DNA of 64,000 bases from Bacteroidota bacterium (GCA_947477885.1 CANJUD010000010.1:58415-122414); one strand, 5' to 3'; positions 1 to 9,643 are shown, counted from the first letter of the stretch. Made by a program: numbers and translations. The notes: a model not told the origin generated them from the letters alone.

Positions 1-1644
1 ACAACTGATAAAATTAATGTAACACAGCCGGGCAGTTATACCTGCACTGCAACCAATGCAGCTGGCTGCAAAAAAACAAGTAATACCATTACAATTTCGG
101 TAGTTCAAAAACCTTCAATCAGTTTGAGTACAAATACCCAATCTGCCCTTTGTAGTAGTGATACTTTTAAACTTACTGTTTCACCTACAGGCCTAACAAA
201 TTATTATATACTTGTTAATGGAAATAGCATAAATATTGGTACGAATAATATATATAATTTGCCTTATAGTGGAACCAATAATTTAAAAATTGAAGCTTTG
301 GCCGATAGCAATGGATGCATGAGCGATACAAGTAATAATATATCATTAACTTATAATACAAAACTTGCTGCCCCCAATGTTACCTGCGACACTAATACAG
401 GAAGTTCGATAACTTATAAATGGCAAGGCGTGGCCAATGCTCTTGGTTACCAAGTGAGCGAAGACAGCGGTGCCACATGGATTACGGCTTCAAGCGGCAG
501 CACAGGACTTACCCATACAGTGAATGGTTTGGCCAATAATATATATATGAAACTTTGGGTACGGGCTACCGATAATGCTCCTTGTAATATAGGTGATGCA
601 GGCAGTGCAGTGTGCCATACCGGAAGCTGCACACCCATTGGATATAATACCAATAATTATAAAACAAGTCTATGCTCAGGCGATTCGTCTGTGCTTGATA
701 TTAATTTTACGGGTGCGGGCAAGTATTCAATTTCGTTGGATGGTGCAACCGCAAGCAGCCAAACAAATTATATATTTAAACCTACCAAAAACACGAGCTA
801 TACAATTGATATGATAGACTCAGCTCAATTAGCTTGCCCTAAAACTACATTTAAAGTTGATATTACCATACTTCCAGCGTTAAGCAATATATCTTTACAG
901 AGTGACAATGCAAATAATTCTTGGTGTACGGGCGAGGCATCTAAATTTACTTCTCCTGCTGTGTCAGGGTATACCTACGAGTTTTTTGTGAATGGTATCA
1001 GTATGCAAAAGGGCACTCAAAATGTATATACAACTTCTACTTTAACTAATGGAGATAAAGTAAAAGTATTGGCCACGAATTCGGGAGGTTGCTCAGGCAC
1101 ATCATCTGATATCACAGCTACTATTATTCCGGGCCCAGTTGCAAAAGCATTTAAGTATACTGATATTTCGAAAGGTGTAACTTATACTTTTAATGATACC
1201 TTAGCTGCCAATGCAACCTATGCCCACACATGGGATTTTGGTGATGGGCAAACAGGATCAGGTACAACAGTTAATCATACTTATGCCCAGAATGGCACTT
1301 ACACAGTTTGGATGATTATTAAGAATGGGACTTGCATCGATTCTATCTCCTCGCAATTAGCTGTTCAAAATACAGGTATATATAGTTTCGAAACTGATGG
1401 ACAGTTAAATATTTGGCCCAATCCATTTACCAACGAAATTAATATTGGTTGGACCAGTGATAGCAAACCAGTGCTGATGGAATTGAACAATGTGCAAGGT
1501 TCTAAAATTTTATCAGTTTCACAATTAGATATTTACAATATTTCTTCTACATCACTTGCAACCGAAAGCCTACCTTCAGGCATCTATTGGTTAAAGGTGC
1601 TGATGCAGAACGGCCAAACCGTAAAACGTATCATCAAGCTTTAA
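1..1644 (+). CDS. T9SS-sorted multidomain surface protein, 3' part (5' end outside window)
   Basis: The frame is open from base 1, so this is the C-terminal 547 residues of a larger secreted protein. A TTG at 124 is only an internal codon. The visible part holds Ig-like or adhesin-like segments rich in Asn, Thr and Ser with paired cysteines. A PKD domain follows at roughly residues 383-447 (WDFGDG motif near residue 411). The last ~80 residues form a type A T9SS sorting domain, with WPNPF near its start and a PSGIYWLKV strand followed by VKRIIKL at the end. By family knowledge such domains direct export across the outer membrane by the type IX system and anchoring at the cell surface. The likely role is adhesion or matrix binding; no catalytic domain is visible in this part. 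A hairpin terminator follows the stop codon. Confidence 0.9.
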   Translation, partial: TTDKINVTQPGSYTCTATNAAGCKKTSNTITISVVQKPSISLSTNTQSALCSSDTFKLTVSPTGLTNYYILVNGNSINIGTNNIYNLPYSGTNNLKIEALADSNGCMSDTSNNISLTYNTKLAAPNVTCDTNTGSSITYKWQGVANALGYQVSEDSGATWITASSGSTGLTHTVNGLANNIYMKLWVRATDNAPCNIGDAGSAVCHTGSCTPIGYNTNNYKTSLCSGDSSVLDINFTGAGKYSISLDGATASSQTNYIFKPTKNTSYTIDMIDSAQLACPKTTFKVDITILPALSNISLQSDNANNSWCTGEASKFTSPAVSGYTYEFFVNGISMQKGTQNVYTTSTLTNGDKVKVLATNSGGCSGTSSDITATIIPGPVAKAFKYTDISKGVTYTFNDTLAANATYAHTWDFGDGQTGSGTTVNHTYAQNGTYTVWMIIKNGTCIDSISSQLAVQNTGIYSFETDGQLNIWPNPFTNEINIGWTSDSKPVLMELNNVQGSKILSVSQLDIYNISSTSLATESLPSGIYWLKVLMQNGQTVKRIIKL

Positions 1645-1702
1645 TTTAGATTTGTATATCATTACAGATATAATTTCATAGGTTTTTGGTTAGACTTAAA
1701 TG

Positions 1703-1729
1703 AAAGCTCCGAAAGGGGCTTTTGTTTTT
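1703..1729 (+). terminator. Rho-independent terminator after the T9SS protein
   Basis: The arms AAAGCTCC (1703-1710) and GGGGCTTT (1715-1722) pair with one G-T wobble around a GAAA loop. A T-rich run (TGTTTTT) follows directly. It lies 59 bases after the stop of the upstream gene and just before the convergent gene end at 1734. Confidence 0.6.
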
Positions 1730-1733
1730 ATAT

Positions 1734-2414
1734 CTAATTTGTCAATTCTTTAACTGCATTAATTTTATTTAACCAATTCATCTTATCTGAATATTTAGAA
1801 TCTAATATAGCCAGAACGCCAATTTTCCTCGCCTCTTCAGTATGGTGGTGACGATATGATATCCCGCTATTTGCTTCCATTTCCCCGCCATCAATATCAC
1901 GTCCCATTTCAGTGGCTATGAGTAAAAGCACGCCTTCTTTATATAAATTGTTAGTATGTAAATATTGTTCAATATTTTGCGTATATGCTTTGTACTTTTC
2001 TATAGTAGTATGATATAATTTATTATTATAGTGCCCCGCATCGCAACCAGTGAAACGTATGATAATTGTTTTGTCAGAATTGTTATCTAAATAACTCGAT
2101 GCATCAAACTTTTCATTCAATACATCAATATTTATAATAGTTGAATTATTTGCTGTGATATGTTTCATCGCATCATGATGCGAAGTAAGTTCGCCTTCAT
2201 ATCGTAAATTGAAATTACTTTTACCAACTAAATTCTGTGCATCGTGCTCATCAAAATAGTTTTTCAAATCTGATATATGGACTCCATCGCCCCATATACA
2301 AAGAATTTTATTTCGGTAATTGGGGTCTGAATTTTGTGCAAAAATTTGATTGGGTTTTAAGATAGCAGCCCCGCCTATTAATGCCGAGTACTTGATAAAT
2401 AATTTTCTATTCAT
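1734..2414 (-). CDS. Secreted DUF1501-like hypothetical protein
   Basis: 226 residues. The N-terminus (MNRKLFIKYSALIGGAAIL...IFAQ) looks like a signal peptide of the kind seen on exported DUF1501 or sulfatase-like proteins, ending near residue 27. Near the C-terminus, LLLIATEMGRD followed by a glycine-rich, His-rich stretch (YRHHH) and GVLAIL resembles the (S/T)EFGR...GxDHH core of DUF1501 proteins of the alkaline-phosphatase superfamily. The protein is much shorter than typical DUF1501 members (about 400 residues or more), so the match covers only part of that fold. The assignment is inference from motif shape. A TAAATTTG promoter-like element (complement of 2423-2430) lies 8 bases upstream of the ATG. 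It is convergent with the gene on its left and divergent from the 2534 gene. Confidence 0.7.
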   Translation of the reverse strand: MNRKLFIKYSALIGGAAILKPNQIFAQNSDPNYRNKILCIWGDGVHISDLKNYFDEHDAQNLVGKSNFNLRYEGELTSHHDAMKHITANNSTIINIDVLNEKFDASSYLDNNSDKTIIIRFTGCDAGHYNNKLYHTTIEKYKAYTQNIEQYLHTNNLYKEGVLLLIATEMGRDIDGGEMEANSGISYRHHHTEEARKIGVLAILDSKYSDKMNWLNKINAVKELTN

Positions 2415-2533
2415 AATACCTGCAAATTTAACCTGTCAAATATTTAATACCATTCAAAAATTACATACCACATTGTTTAAAAAAGTTATGCAAGAATTTG
2501 GTTTTATCAAAAAAATAGGTTTCATTTGACCCC

Positions 2534-3997
2534 ATGTCTAAGCTCAAATCTGTTATACAACAACTGCAAGAATCTGAATGCCAAGAGATTCAAGACAGGT
2601 TCAAACAAACTGGTGCCTGGAAGTATATGACCCTGTTTAATATGCTGCGTGAAGGCGTATTGAACGATGAAAAAATGCGTGAGGAATTGGAGATGAACAA
2701 CAGTGCATTCTATACTATCAAATCACGGCTGTTGGACAAAATTCAGGAGTATCTTTCAGCACAATTTATCAATCCATCAATAGATTCTTCTAGCAAAATT
2801 GAGGACATCCCTGAGTTATTATATAATACCCAACGCAACAAAGCTGTTGCCATTCTTAGTCAGCTAGAAGTAGATATGCAACAGCAGGACAATCCTTACA
2901 AATTGGCCAGCATATACAATGCTCTGAAGAAATTACATATCAATTCGCCCAAGTTTTACCATTATGCCCAAATGTATAACAGGCATCTGGCCTATACTAT
3001 TGCTTTGGATAAAGCCGAAGATTTATTAATTGACTTTTTTCGCAAGTTAGCCGATTATGAATTGTCCAAAACAAATATAAATCTGCAATTGCTTTCTCTT
3101 ATTAAACAAGAATTGCATAATGTAGCCAAACTTTATGAATCGCATCACTTAACTATTTATAAAAATATTGTAGACATCTGTTCGGCTATATACTTGCCAC
3201 AAGATGGTGATCATAAAGCACAGCAGCCCATTGAGTTGATGTTGAACCAAATGGAACAAATATTCAATCAAAACCGTAACGATAAAGATTATATGTACCT
3301 CAAGCTAGTACATCGTTATTTGGCTTTTGAGTATTATCACATTATTGGTTTACACAACAGGGAGGAAGAGTATTATAACCCTATCAACGAAAATTTATCT
3401 TCATTTCTTAACTATAATCATTGCTGTTTCCCTTCTAAATTTTTGATTTCTAAAGCAGAGCGTATGATGCGAATCAATAAGGAGGATACCATGTTGGACG
3501 AAATGAACGAGCTGCTCTCAGAATACGTTCCCGATATACAGGATGTGCCCAATTATATGTTGTATTGCTTGTATAAGTCTATTTGTAATTTCAATTTAGG
3601 TAAATACACTGAGGCTGCAGGGGTATTGGTAAGGATGAGCAACGAGGTGAGTTTTAAGAATTATTACTATGCTGAGATTGAGATTCGTTTGTTCCAAGCC
3701 TTGTGTTATTTGTTAGCAAGCGAAAAGGAATTGGTAATGACACATTTGCGTGGAGTATCCCGTAAGCTTAAAGAATTGGAAGAAGATATTGGTTATGATA
3801 ATGCCCGTGCTTTTTATCGATTGCTATATATGGTTGCAAATCCAACATCAAAAAATATGGCTGAAAAAATAAAGCAACATGCGGATAGGTTTAAGTTCTT
3901 AAACCATGGAGAAAAGAAGATGCTTACCTATTTGAAGTTGGATGATAAATTGATAAACAAACTCAGTGAATTAGAGTTTGAAGAGGATAAAATATAA
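2534..3997 (+). CDS. Hypothetical all-helical protein, unknown function
   Basis: 487 residues, with no signal peptide or membrane segment. I do not recognise the family. The composition (many Leu, Glu, Lys, Tyr, few Gly and Pro) and repeated amphipathic stretches suggest an alpha-solenoid, perhaps TPR-like, for example around residues 340-440. The N-terminal ~75 residues (MREELEMNNSAFYTIKSRLL) could form a small helix-turn-helix-like region. It ends 5 bases before the convergent response-regulator gene. Proteins with this look are common as conserved hypotheticals in Bacteroidota; I infer a cytoplasmic scaffold or regulator only weakly. Confidence 0.8.
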   Translation: MSKLKSVIQQLQESECQEIQDRFKQTGAWKYMTLFNMLREGVLNDEKMREELEMNNSAFYTIKSRLLDKIQEYLSAQFINPSIDSSSKIEDIPELLYNTQRNKAVAILSQLEVDMQQQDNPYKLASIYNALKKLHINSPKFYHYAQMYNRHLAYTIALDKAEDLLIDFFRKLADYELSKTNINLQLLSLIKQELHNVAKLYESHHLTIYKNIVDICSAIYLPQDGDHKAQQPIELMLNQMEQIFNQNRNDKDYMYLKLVHRYLAFEYYHIIGLHNREEEYYNPINENLSSFLNYNHCCFPSKFLISKAERMMRINKEDTMLDEMNELLSEYVPDIQDVPNYMLYCLYKSICNFNLGKYTEAAGVLVRMSNEVSFKNYYYAEIEIRLFQALCYLLASEKELVMTHLRGVSRKLKELEEDIGYDNARAFYRLLYMVANPTSKNMAEKIKQHADRFKFLNHGEKKMLTYLKLDDKLINKLSELEFEEDKI

Positions 3998-4002
3998 CTC
4001 GA

Positions 4003-4428
4003 TTATTTCTTCTTAGGATCCAAAGAAGTCAAATATTCTCTGGTTAAAGGTTTATTTACAAACGATACCCAATCGCCAAATGAGAGTGCACGTTCCTGAT
4101 CCATTGGATTGATTGAGCTGGTGAGCAAATGAATGGTAACGCCTTGTCTAAATTGTACGCCTAGTTTTAAGAATTCTTCTATAAACTGAAACCCATCCAT
4201 AATGGGCATATTGATATCCAGAAATATTAATTGTGGTTTTATATCGGCAGGTAAGTCTTTGTTTCGTTGAATGTTTAGCAAAAATTCGAGGGCACTTTTG
4301 CTTGATGTGTGAACATATATTTTATTGGAGAGGTTGCATCCCTCTATCATTTTTTGATTGATGAAATTATCAATTTCGTTATCATCTATAAGCATTACCG
4401 AAGTGAATGCTGTCTCATTTTTCTTCAT
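4003..4428 (-). CDS. Single-domain response regulator (CheY-like)
   Basis: 141 residues consisting of one receiver domain. Visible key residues are the acidic pair D15/D16, the phospho-acceptor D71 (LIFLDINMPIMDGF), the conserved T103/S104 and K126 (NKPL). There is no DNA-binding output domain, so it probably acts by protein-protein contact or as a phosphorelay intermediate. No histidine kinase is encoded nearby. It lies 63 bases downstream of the proline dehydrogenase gene on the same strand and could be co-transcribed. Confidence 0.95.
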   Translation of the reverse strand: MKKNETAFTSVMLIDDNEIDNFINQKMIEGCNLSNKIYVHTSSKSALEFLLNIQRNKDLPADIKPQLIFLDINMPIMDGFQFIEEFLKLGVQFRQGVTIHLLTSSINPMDQERALSFGDWVSFVNKPLTREYLTSLDPKKK

Positions 4429-4491
4429 ATTGATTTTCTTTAGGTTGGGTTACAGGGCAAATATTGGTACATTAATCTGTAAAAACAAATT

Positions 4492-5661
4492 TTATTTAGC
4501 AATTTTCCTACGTTTCAATTCTTTTTCTATCAATTGTAATTCTCGCCCTGCCTGCCCCTTTGCTGAAGTATTCTCTTGTGCCCGCCTTATTAAGTAAGGT
4601 ATCACTGACTTTACTGGGCCATATGGAACATATTTAGCCACTCTATAACCTGCAGCTGCCAGATTGAAACTGATATGATCACTCATGCCTAGCAATTGCG
4701 AAAAGTATACACGTTCATCGTTCGCAGCAATATTATTTGCAGTCATCAAGTCTACTAACAGCATGGAACTTTGCTCGTTATGCGTGCCGGCACATATAAA
4801 AGTATTGGAGATGTGGTTTACACAGAATTTCAGAGATTCGTCATAATCTCTGTCGCTGCTTTCTTTATCGGGTTGAATAGGAGAGGGGTAGTTGTTTTGT
4901 TGGGCTCTTAATCGTTCTTTCTCCATGTAGGCACCACGAACTAATTTCACACCCATGTATATATTATATTCCACACTCATGGCGTGGAGTTTACCTAGAT
5001 AATCAAGCCTGTCATGGCGGTATAGCTGTAAAGTGTTATATACTATTGCCGTGTCTTTATTATAGCGTTGCATCATGGTTTCAGCCAAGTGGTCAATGGC
5101 ATTTTGAATCCAGCTCTCTTCTGCATCTATAAAAATTCTTACATGGTTATCATGGGCAGTTTTACAAATCAGGTCTACGCGGGCAGCGGCTTTTTCAAAT
5201 TCTTGTGGGTTATAAGGTTTATTTTCGGTGTAGGCTTGGAGCAAATCGTGGGGGAATACACCTGTTACTTTAAATACGCTGAAAGGTATGGCCGCATTAC
5301 CTTTGGCCCTAATTATTGTGGCAATAGTTTCGTTGGTGGTGTGCTCATACGATTCGTCATTACCTTCACCCTCAACTGAATAATCTAATATAGTACCTAT
5401 ATGGTATTTGTTGAGCACCTCGATAGCCTTTCCACATTCATTAATATTTTCGCCACCGCAGAACTGGGCAAATATGGTTTTTTTGATAATGCCAGTAACA
5501 GGAATTCGCAAGGTAAAAGCAATTTTTAATAAGCTGGGGCCCATGTTCACAAGCCAATTGAGACCCATGGCACGAAATAATAGGTGGGCTTTTTTTAATT
5601 CACTATTGCTTTTTGATTGGAAAGCAATGGCGGTATCATTCATCGAAATCGGAGTCGTCAT
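4492..5661 (-). CDS. Proline dehydrogenase (FAD-dependent)
   Basis: 389 residues. The PRODH TIM-barrel family oxidises L-proline to pyrroline-5-carboxylate with FAD and passes electrons to the quinone pool. Characteristic segments are GTILDYSVEGE, the substrate-side VKLVRGAYM, the THNEQS strand and the C-terminal YVPYGPVKSVIPYLIRRAQEN, where two Arg residues normally bind the proline carboxylate. It is a stand-alone enzyme, not a PutA fusion, and no P5C dehydrogenase is evident in this window. A TACTTTTG promoter element (complement of 5690-5697) lies 28 bases upstream and faces away from the aroB promoter. Confidence 0.95.
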   Translation of the reverse strand: MTTPISMNDTAIAFQSKSNSELKKAHLLFRAMGLNWLVNMGPSLLKIAFTLRIPVTGIIKKTIFAQFCGGENINECGKAIEVLNKYHIGTILDYSVEGEGNDESYEHTTNETIATIIRAKGNAAIPFSVFKVTGVFPHDLLQAYTENKPYNPQEFEKAAARVDLICKTAHDNHVRIFIDAEESWIQNAIDHLAETMMQRYNKDTAIVYNTLQLYRHDRLDYLGKLHAMSVEYNIYMGVKLVRGAYMEKERLRAQQNNYPSPIQPDKESSDRDYDESLKFCVNHISNTFICAGTHNEQSSMLLVDLMTANNIAANDERVYFSQLLGMSDHISFNLAAAGYRVAKYVPYGPVKSVIPYLIRRAQENTSAKGQAGRELQLIEKELKRRKIAK

Positions 5662-5689
5662 TTAGTAAGGGAAAAAATAAATATGGCTG

Positions 5690-5697
5690 CAAAAGTA
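5690..5697 (-). promoter_or_regulatory. -7 promoter element for proline dehydrogenase
   Basis: Reads TACTTTTG on the minus strand and fits the Bacteroidota TAnnTTTG -7 consensus, 28 bases before the ATG. It is back to back with the aroB element at 5718. No clear TTG -33 box was assigned. Confidence 0.45.
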
Positions 5698-5717
5698 AAA
5701 CACAAATCAACAGATTG

Positions 5718-5725
5718 TAGCTTTG
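5718..5725 (+). promoter_or_regulatory. -7 promoter element for aroB, 4 nt from the start codon
   Basis: TAGCTTTG fits TAnnTTTG. Only CCTC separates it from the GTG at 5730. Transcription would start at or next to the start codon, giving a leaderless or nearly leaderless message. Confidence 0.45.
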
Positions 5726-5729
5726 CCTC

Positions 5730-6752
5730 GTGCATCACAAACAGTTTCTATATAATTCTTCTGAGCTTGAAAAAATGCTTCAGGCCTATCCTGAAGTTAT
5801 TATTCTTGCCGATGAAAATACTTCACACCACTGTTTACCAATACTCCAGCCCATTCTGAAAAATATTAAAGAAACAATTATTATAAGCAGTGGAGAGGAG
5901 AACAAAACAATTCAAGCTTGCGAAAAAGTATTTGAGAAAATGATGGCTGTTAATGCTACCCGCCATACTTTATTGCTCAATGTAGGTGGCGGGATGTTAT
6001 GTGACCTGGGTGGATTTTGTGCTTCAATATATAAACGCGGAATAGAATATATAAATATCCCTACCTCCTTATTGTGCATGGTAGATGCAGCGTTTGGCGG
6101 CAAAACAGCCGTTAATTTTTTGCAAACCAAAAATATGATAGGAACTTTTTATGAACCTAAAACAGTTTATTATAATACCGATTTTTTGAATACTCTACCA
6201 TTAAGGCATTTACATAATGGTTTTGTTGAAATGCTAAAACACGGATTAATTGCTTATGCCGATTATTTTGAAGATTTGTGTGGAATTGACATGCATGGAA
6301 TTGATTTAACGGATACCAAACATTTATTAAAATATATACAAACTTCTATCGATATCAAACAACAAATTGTAGGTGAAGATCCTCATGAACAGGGCTTACG
6401 AAAAATTCTGAATGCAGGGCATACCATAGGCCATGCACTAGAAGCAACTCAAAAAAATATGTATCATGGAGAAGCTGTTGCATGGGGATTGTTAGCCGAA
6501 GCAAAACTTTCAAATGAATTGGGAATATTACCCAAAGATCAGCTCGAAATTATAGAAGCATTTATATGGAATCATTATATTGCTAGCAAACCTGAAAATA
6601 TTGATTATAATATGATGCTAGAGAAAATAAAAAATGATAAAAAGAATAGCAGTAAATATATAAGTTTTAGTTTGCTGCAGCAGATTGGAGCATGTGGATA
6701 TGATATAGAAGTGGAGTTAGATTTGGAGGTGTTGGAGCGAATTCTTAAGTAG
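5730..6752 (+). CDS. aroB: 3-dehydroquinate synthase
   Basis: 340 residues. AroB is an NAD- and metal-dependent shikimate-pathway enzyme converting DAHP to 3-dehydroquinate. The sequence has the NAD/substrate core NVGGGMLCDLGGF, the INIPTSLLCMVDAAFGGKTAVNF block, KNMIGTFYEPK, and metal ligands in FVEMLKHG (Glu), NAGHTIGHALE (His) and YHGEAVAWG (His). The start is GTG at 5730: an in-frame TAG lies at 5718-5720 and there is no earlier ATG. The start sits 4 bases after a TAGCTTTG promoter element. The stop TAG overlaps the beginning of a 7-bp-periodic repeat. Confidence 0.95.
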   Translation: MHHKQFLYNSSELEKMLQAYPEVIILADENTSHHCLPILQPILKNIKETIIISSGEENKTIQACEKVFEKMMAVNATRHTLLLNVGGGMLCDLGGFCASIYKRGIEYINIPTSLLCMVDAAFGGKTAVNFLQTKNMIGTFYEPKTVYYNTDFLNTLPLRHLHNGFVEMLKHGLIAYADYFEDLCGIDMHGIDLTDTKHLLKYIQTSIDIKQQIVGEDPHEQGLRKILNAGHTIGHALEATQKNMYHGEAVAWGLLAEAKLSNELGILPKDQLEIIEAFIWNHYIASKPENIDYNMMLEKIKNDKKNSSKYISFSLLQQIGACGYDIEVELDLEVLERILK

Positions 6753-7091
6753 TATAAAGTATCAAGTAAAATAGGATATCTTCTTTATATTAACTATAAC
6801 ATAAATGTTAAATAGACCCAATATAGTTGTTGTTTGCAGACGCAACAAAAGGCGAAGCAGAATAGCTGTATATAATATAGATTTTCAGCAAAAAATAATG
6901 ATAGGAAGAGCAGATTTAAGCATCTCTGTTATAGATATTTTTAATACCTTGAAAATTGGACAAATCTGCATCTCCCTCAGATTTTTATTATTCCCGAACA
7001 TCGAAGTCTGATGCTAGTGCAATCATGTTTACATTTGTATATGCTTTTAAGTCGTGGTATAAAGAAGAAATGATAGAAAATAAATTTCAAA
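6750..7091. other. Intergenic region with a short heptad-periodic stretch and a promoter
   Basis: After the aroB stop the DNA reads as 7-bp units (AGTATAA, AGTATCA, AGTAAAA) at 6751-6771. An AT-rich stretch follows in which I see no credible gene. A TACATTTG promoter-like element lies at 7030-7037, 54 bases before the DUF2490 gene. The 68-codon frame at 6805-7011 has no recognisable protein features. Confidence 0.5.
7030..7037 (+). promoter_or_regulatory. -7 promoter element for the DUF2490 gene
   Basis: TACATTTG matches TAnnTTTG, about 54 bases upstream of the ATG at 7092. No good -33 TTG was found at the usual distance. Confidence 0.35.
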
Positions 7092-7862
7092 ATGAGTAAA
7101 ATAAACACAAAATTAATTTTGAAAAAAGTATATATAATTTGCACATTATGTATTTTTTTTTCTATTAAAATGGTTGCACAAACAAAAACGCTGGAGCATG
7201 CTAACCAGCAGTGGTTTCAGTATTATAATCAGTTTAAGATTAATAATAAATATACGCTATTTAGTGATTTGGGGTTAAGAAAAAAAAATAGTTTTGAGCT
7301 TTGGTCACAAAATTTGGTAAGGGTTGGGATCGGATATAAACTATATAAAAACATACAGGGAGTAACGGGATTGGCTTGCTTTGTATTTTATAATAATGCC
7401 AACAAACTCAATAGGCTCGAACTGCGACCGTACCAAGAAGTTTTAGTAAATTATGAAGTAGGAAAAGCCAATGTGCAGCAACGCCTACGAGTAGAAGCTA
7501 GGTTTTTTAATCAGATAAAAGATAATAGATATACAGATTCCAACAATTTTAATTTTCGTTTTCGTTACAGAGTTAATATTACCATCCCGCTGTTAAGTCT
7601 GTCAGAAAAACATAAAGAAAAAAAACTATTGCTAAATATCGGTGATGAATTATTTATTAATGCGGGCAAACAAATTGTATATAATATGATTGATTATAAT
7701 CGTTTGCTCATTGGGCCTGCAGTTAGGTTCAATAAAAACTGGTTGGTATCATTGATTTATAGCTATCAGTTTGGGCAAGAAAATAAACCAGCACTATATA
7801 AGCAATCGGATGTTGTTTGGATGGCGGTAACACACAATATTCAAAGTCGCAATGTGAAATAA
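7092..7862 (+). CDS. DUF2490 family outer-membrane beta-barrel protein
   Basis: 256 residues. The N-terminal signal peptide has a hydrophobic segment around residues 12-25 and likely cleavage after MVAQ. The mature part starts with the family hallmark QQWFQYYNQFKINNKYTLFSDLG and continues with alternating polar/aromatic strands (RLELRPYQEV, QQRLRVEARFF, FNFRFRYRVN), typical of a small outer-membrane barrel. DUF2490 proteins are widespread in Bacteroidota; their function is unknown to me. It stands alone between aroB and the convergent paaN-like gene. Confidence 0.9.
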   Translation: MSKINTKLILKKVYIICTLCIFFSIKMVAQTKTLEHANQQWFQYYNQFKINNKYTLFSDLGLRKKNSFELWSQNLVRVGIGYKLYKNIQGVTGLACFVFYNNANKLNRLELRPYQEVLVNYEVGKANVQQRLRVEARFFNQIKDNRYTDSNNFNFRFRYRVNITIPLLSLSEKHKEKKLLLNIGDELFINAGKQIVYNMIDYNRLLIGPAVRFNKNWLVSLIYSYQFGQENKPALYKQSDVVWMAVTHNIQSRNVK

Positions 7863-7912
7863 CTTTCCAAAAGTTTTAAACTTTTAATTAGTTAAGTTGG
7901 AAGTGATTGGTC

Positions 7913-7990
7913 GGTGAAAACACCAACTAAAGGCAGTCTACTATTTAATCATTCAATCAAAAATCATTCAATCTTAAATCATTATATATT
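7913..7990. repeat. GGTGAAAACACCAAC hairpin plus AATCATT repeats
   Basis: A hairpin GGTG-AAAA-CACC starts at 7913; the same 15-mer recurs at 17987-18001. Directly after it come near-heptameric repeats of AATCATT and CAATC(A/T) at about 7946-7985. The block ends at the stop of the leftward aldehyde dehydrogenase gene. Confidence 0.6.
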
Positions 7991-9643
7991 TTATTCCATC
8001 ATCCTATTCCCAACCCACACAAATCTCTTACTTATATATTCACCATTGGTGAAACTGGCATTGCCTGCGGGGTTTCCACCTGTTACATGGAAATCGGAGA
8101 AGGCTGCATGTGAGTTTACGAAAGCAGCACCACCCAAATTAAATGATACAGGAGTATATACCTGGTTCATCGTTTCTTCTATATGATGTATGATATTTTT
8201 ATCAGTACAAAAAGCAAGACATGTGATGGCTCCAATTTCTATACTCAGATTTTTCGTTATATGTAATGACTCTTCGGTATTTCGTGTTTTTATAATAAAT
8301 ACAATCGGGCCGAAGCATTCCTTTTTATATATATATTCATCGGCACTGGTGAGCTCAATTACTGCGGGTGAATACACTCTTGCATGCTCGAACTCGGGGT
8401 TGGCGACACCTTTGGCAGCTAATATTAAATTACCGCCCATAGTGCCTGCATTTTGTAAGCGTTTTAAGGTTGCCTCGCTTTGAATGGCACCCAAGATATG
8501 TGGTCCCATTTTCGGATTGTCTACCAAATCGGTAATTGCTTGAACGATGGCGTTGCGGGCATCTTCGTAACTCAAATGTCCTTCGGCAGTATTAATTCCT
8601 GATTCGGGAATATATATATTTTGTGGAGCGGTACACATTTGTCCACTAAATAAACTTGCTGAGAAAGCAATATTTCCCGCTACTGCTTTTATATCTTTTA
8701 CAGAGTCGAGTATGACACAGTTCACGCCTGCTTTTTCAGTAAATGTAGTTTTGTTTTCTAATAATTCTATATAATCACCAAATGCTGAACTGCCAGTAAA
8801 ATCAATTAGTTTCACGTCTTTGTTTTCGGCTAGTTGTTTTGTAACAGGAGCATCAACTGTATCAACAGCAAGTTGCACAACCATCGGATCTATACCATTT
8901 TCTTTTAATAGTTTTTGTAGTTCAGCAACTACAATTGCAATGGGAAGAATTGCTTTTGGATGCGGTTTTACAATACATACATTTCCGCAAATTAAATCAG
9001 CATATAATCCAGGAACTGTATTCCAAATTGGGAATGTACTGCAACCAATTACCAAACCAATTCCTTTGGGCATGGCTTTAAAATTCTTTTGCAAGGTGAG
9101 GTCGAATTTTCCCATAGGTTTTGTCCAAACTGCATTGGGTTCGATACTGGTGAGTTGCTGGTAGCCAATAGCAATCGCTTCCAAGGCTCTATCATTGGCA
9201 TGTGGACCTGATGCCTGAAAACTCATCATATATGCTTGTCCCGTGGTGTGCATCGTGGCATAAGCGATTTCGAAGAAACGAGCTTTAACACGTTCCAAAC
9301 TTTCAACCAATAAACCTGCACGGGTTTGTATATTTGTTTTGCCCCAAAGTTCTTGTGCTTTAGAAGCATGAGCTATAATAGTTTCGTTATTGCTTTGAGG
9401 ATATTTTACACCAATGCCCAATTGCAGATAAGGAGAAAATTCTTCACCAACCCAAGCTTGGCCGTCTTGCAACAATTCAGTAAAGTTTTGGGTCATTTGA
9501 GCTGAGAATGCTGCCTTCCCTGCCTCATCCATCCCCTCGCCATAGGCTTTGGGGTTTTCAGGATAAGATGTCCAGAAATTGCGTGATTTTCCTGCCGCAA
9601 TGGCTTGCTCTATAAGTGCGTGGTGTTTTTCGAAAAGGGTCAT
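7991..9643 (-). CDS. PaaN-type aldehyde dehydrogenase (single-domain form)
   Basis: 550 residues from the ATG at 9643. The longer frame up to 9748 adds 35 residues that do not look like the family. The protein has an aldehyde dehydrogenase fold with IGCSTFPIWNTVPGLYADLICGN, the nucleotide-site stretch IDFTGSSAFGDYI, the conserved Glu of FTEKAGVNC and the catalytic Cys of FSGQMCTAPQNIYIP. The sequence matches my memory of the PaaN group that lacks the C-terminal hydratase domain, which is associated with phenylacetate degradation. No other paa genes are in the window, so its substrate here is uncertain. A TAATTTCG near-promoter lies upstream within a 16-mer that is repeated at 41410-41425. Confidence 0.88.
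   Translation of the reverse strand: MTLFEKHHALIEQAIAAGKSRNFWTSYPENPKAYGEGMDEAGKAAFSAQMTQNFTELLQDGQAWVGEEFSPYLQLGIGVKYPQSNNETIIAHASKAQELWGKTNIQTRAGLLVESLERVKARFFEIAYATMHTTGQAYMMSFQASGPHANDRALEAIAIGYQQLTSIEPNAVWTKPMGKFDLTLQKNFKAMPKGIGLVIGCSTFPIWNTVPGLYADLICGNVCIVKPHPKAILPIAIVVAELQKLLKENGIDPMVVQLAVDTVDAPVTKQLAENKDVKLIDFTGSSAFGDYIELLENKTTFTEKAGVNCVILDSVKDIKAVAGNIAFSASLFSGQMCTAPQNIYIPESGINTAEGHLSYEDARNAIVQAITDLVDNPKMGPHILGAIQSEATLKRLQNAGTMGGNLILAAKGVANPEFEHARVYSPAVIELTSADEYIYKKECFGPIVFIIKTRNTEESLHITKNLSIEIGAITCLAFCTDKNIIHHIEETMNQVYTPVSFNLGGAAFVNSHAAFSDFHVTGGNPAGNASFTNGEYISKRFVWVGNRMME

Noticed and set aside
6805..7011. 68-codon open frame after aroB
   Set aside because: No recognisable protein pattern and AT-driven composition. 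It overlaps no promoter and lies between two well-defined genes with their own signals.
7868..7885. AAAAGTTT/AAACTTTT hairpin as terminator of the DUF2490 gene
   Set aside because: The loop is only one base and no T run follows the stem. It is an AT-rich chance palindrome.
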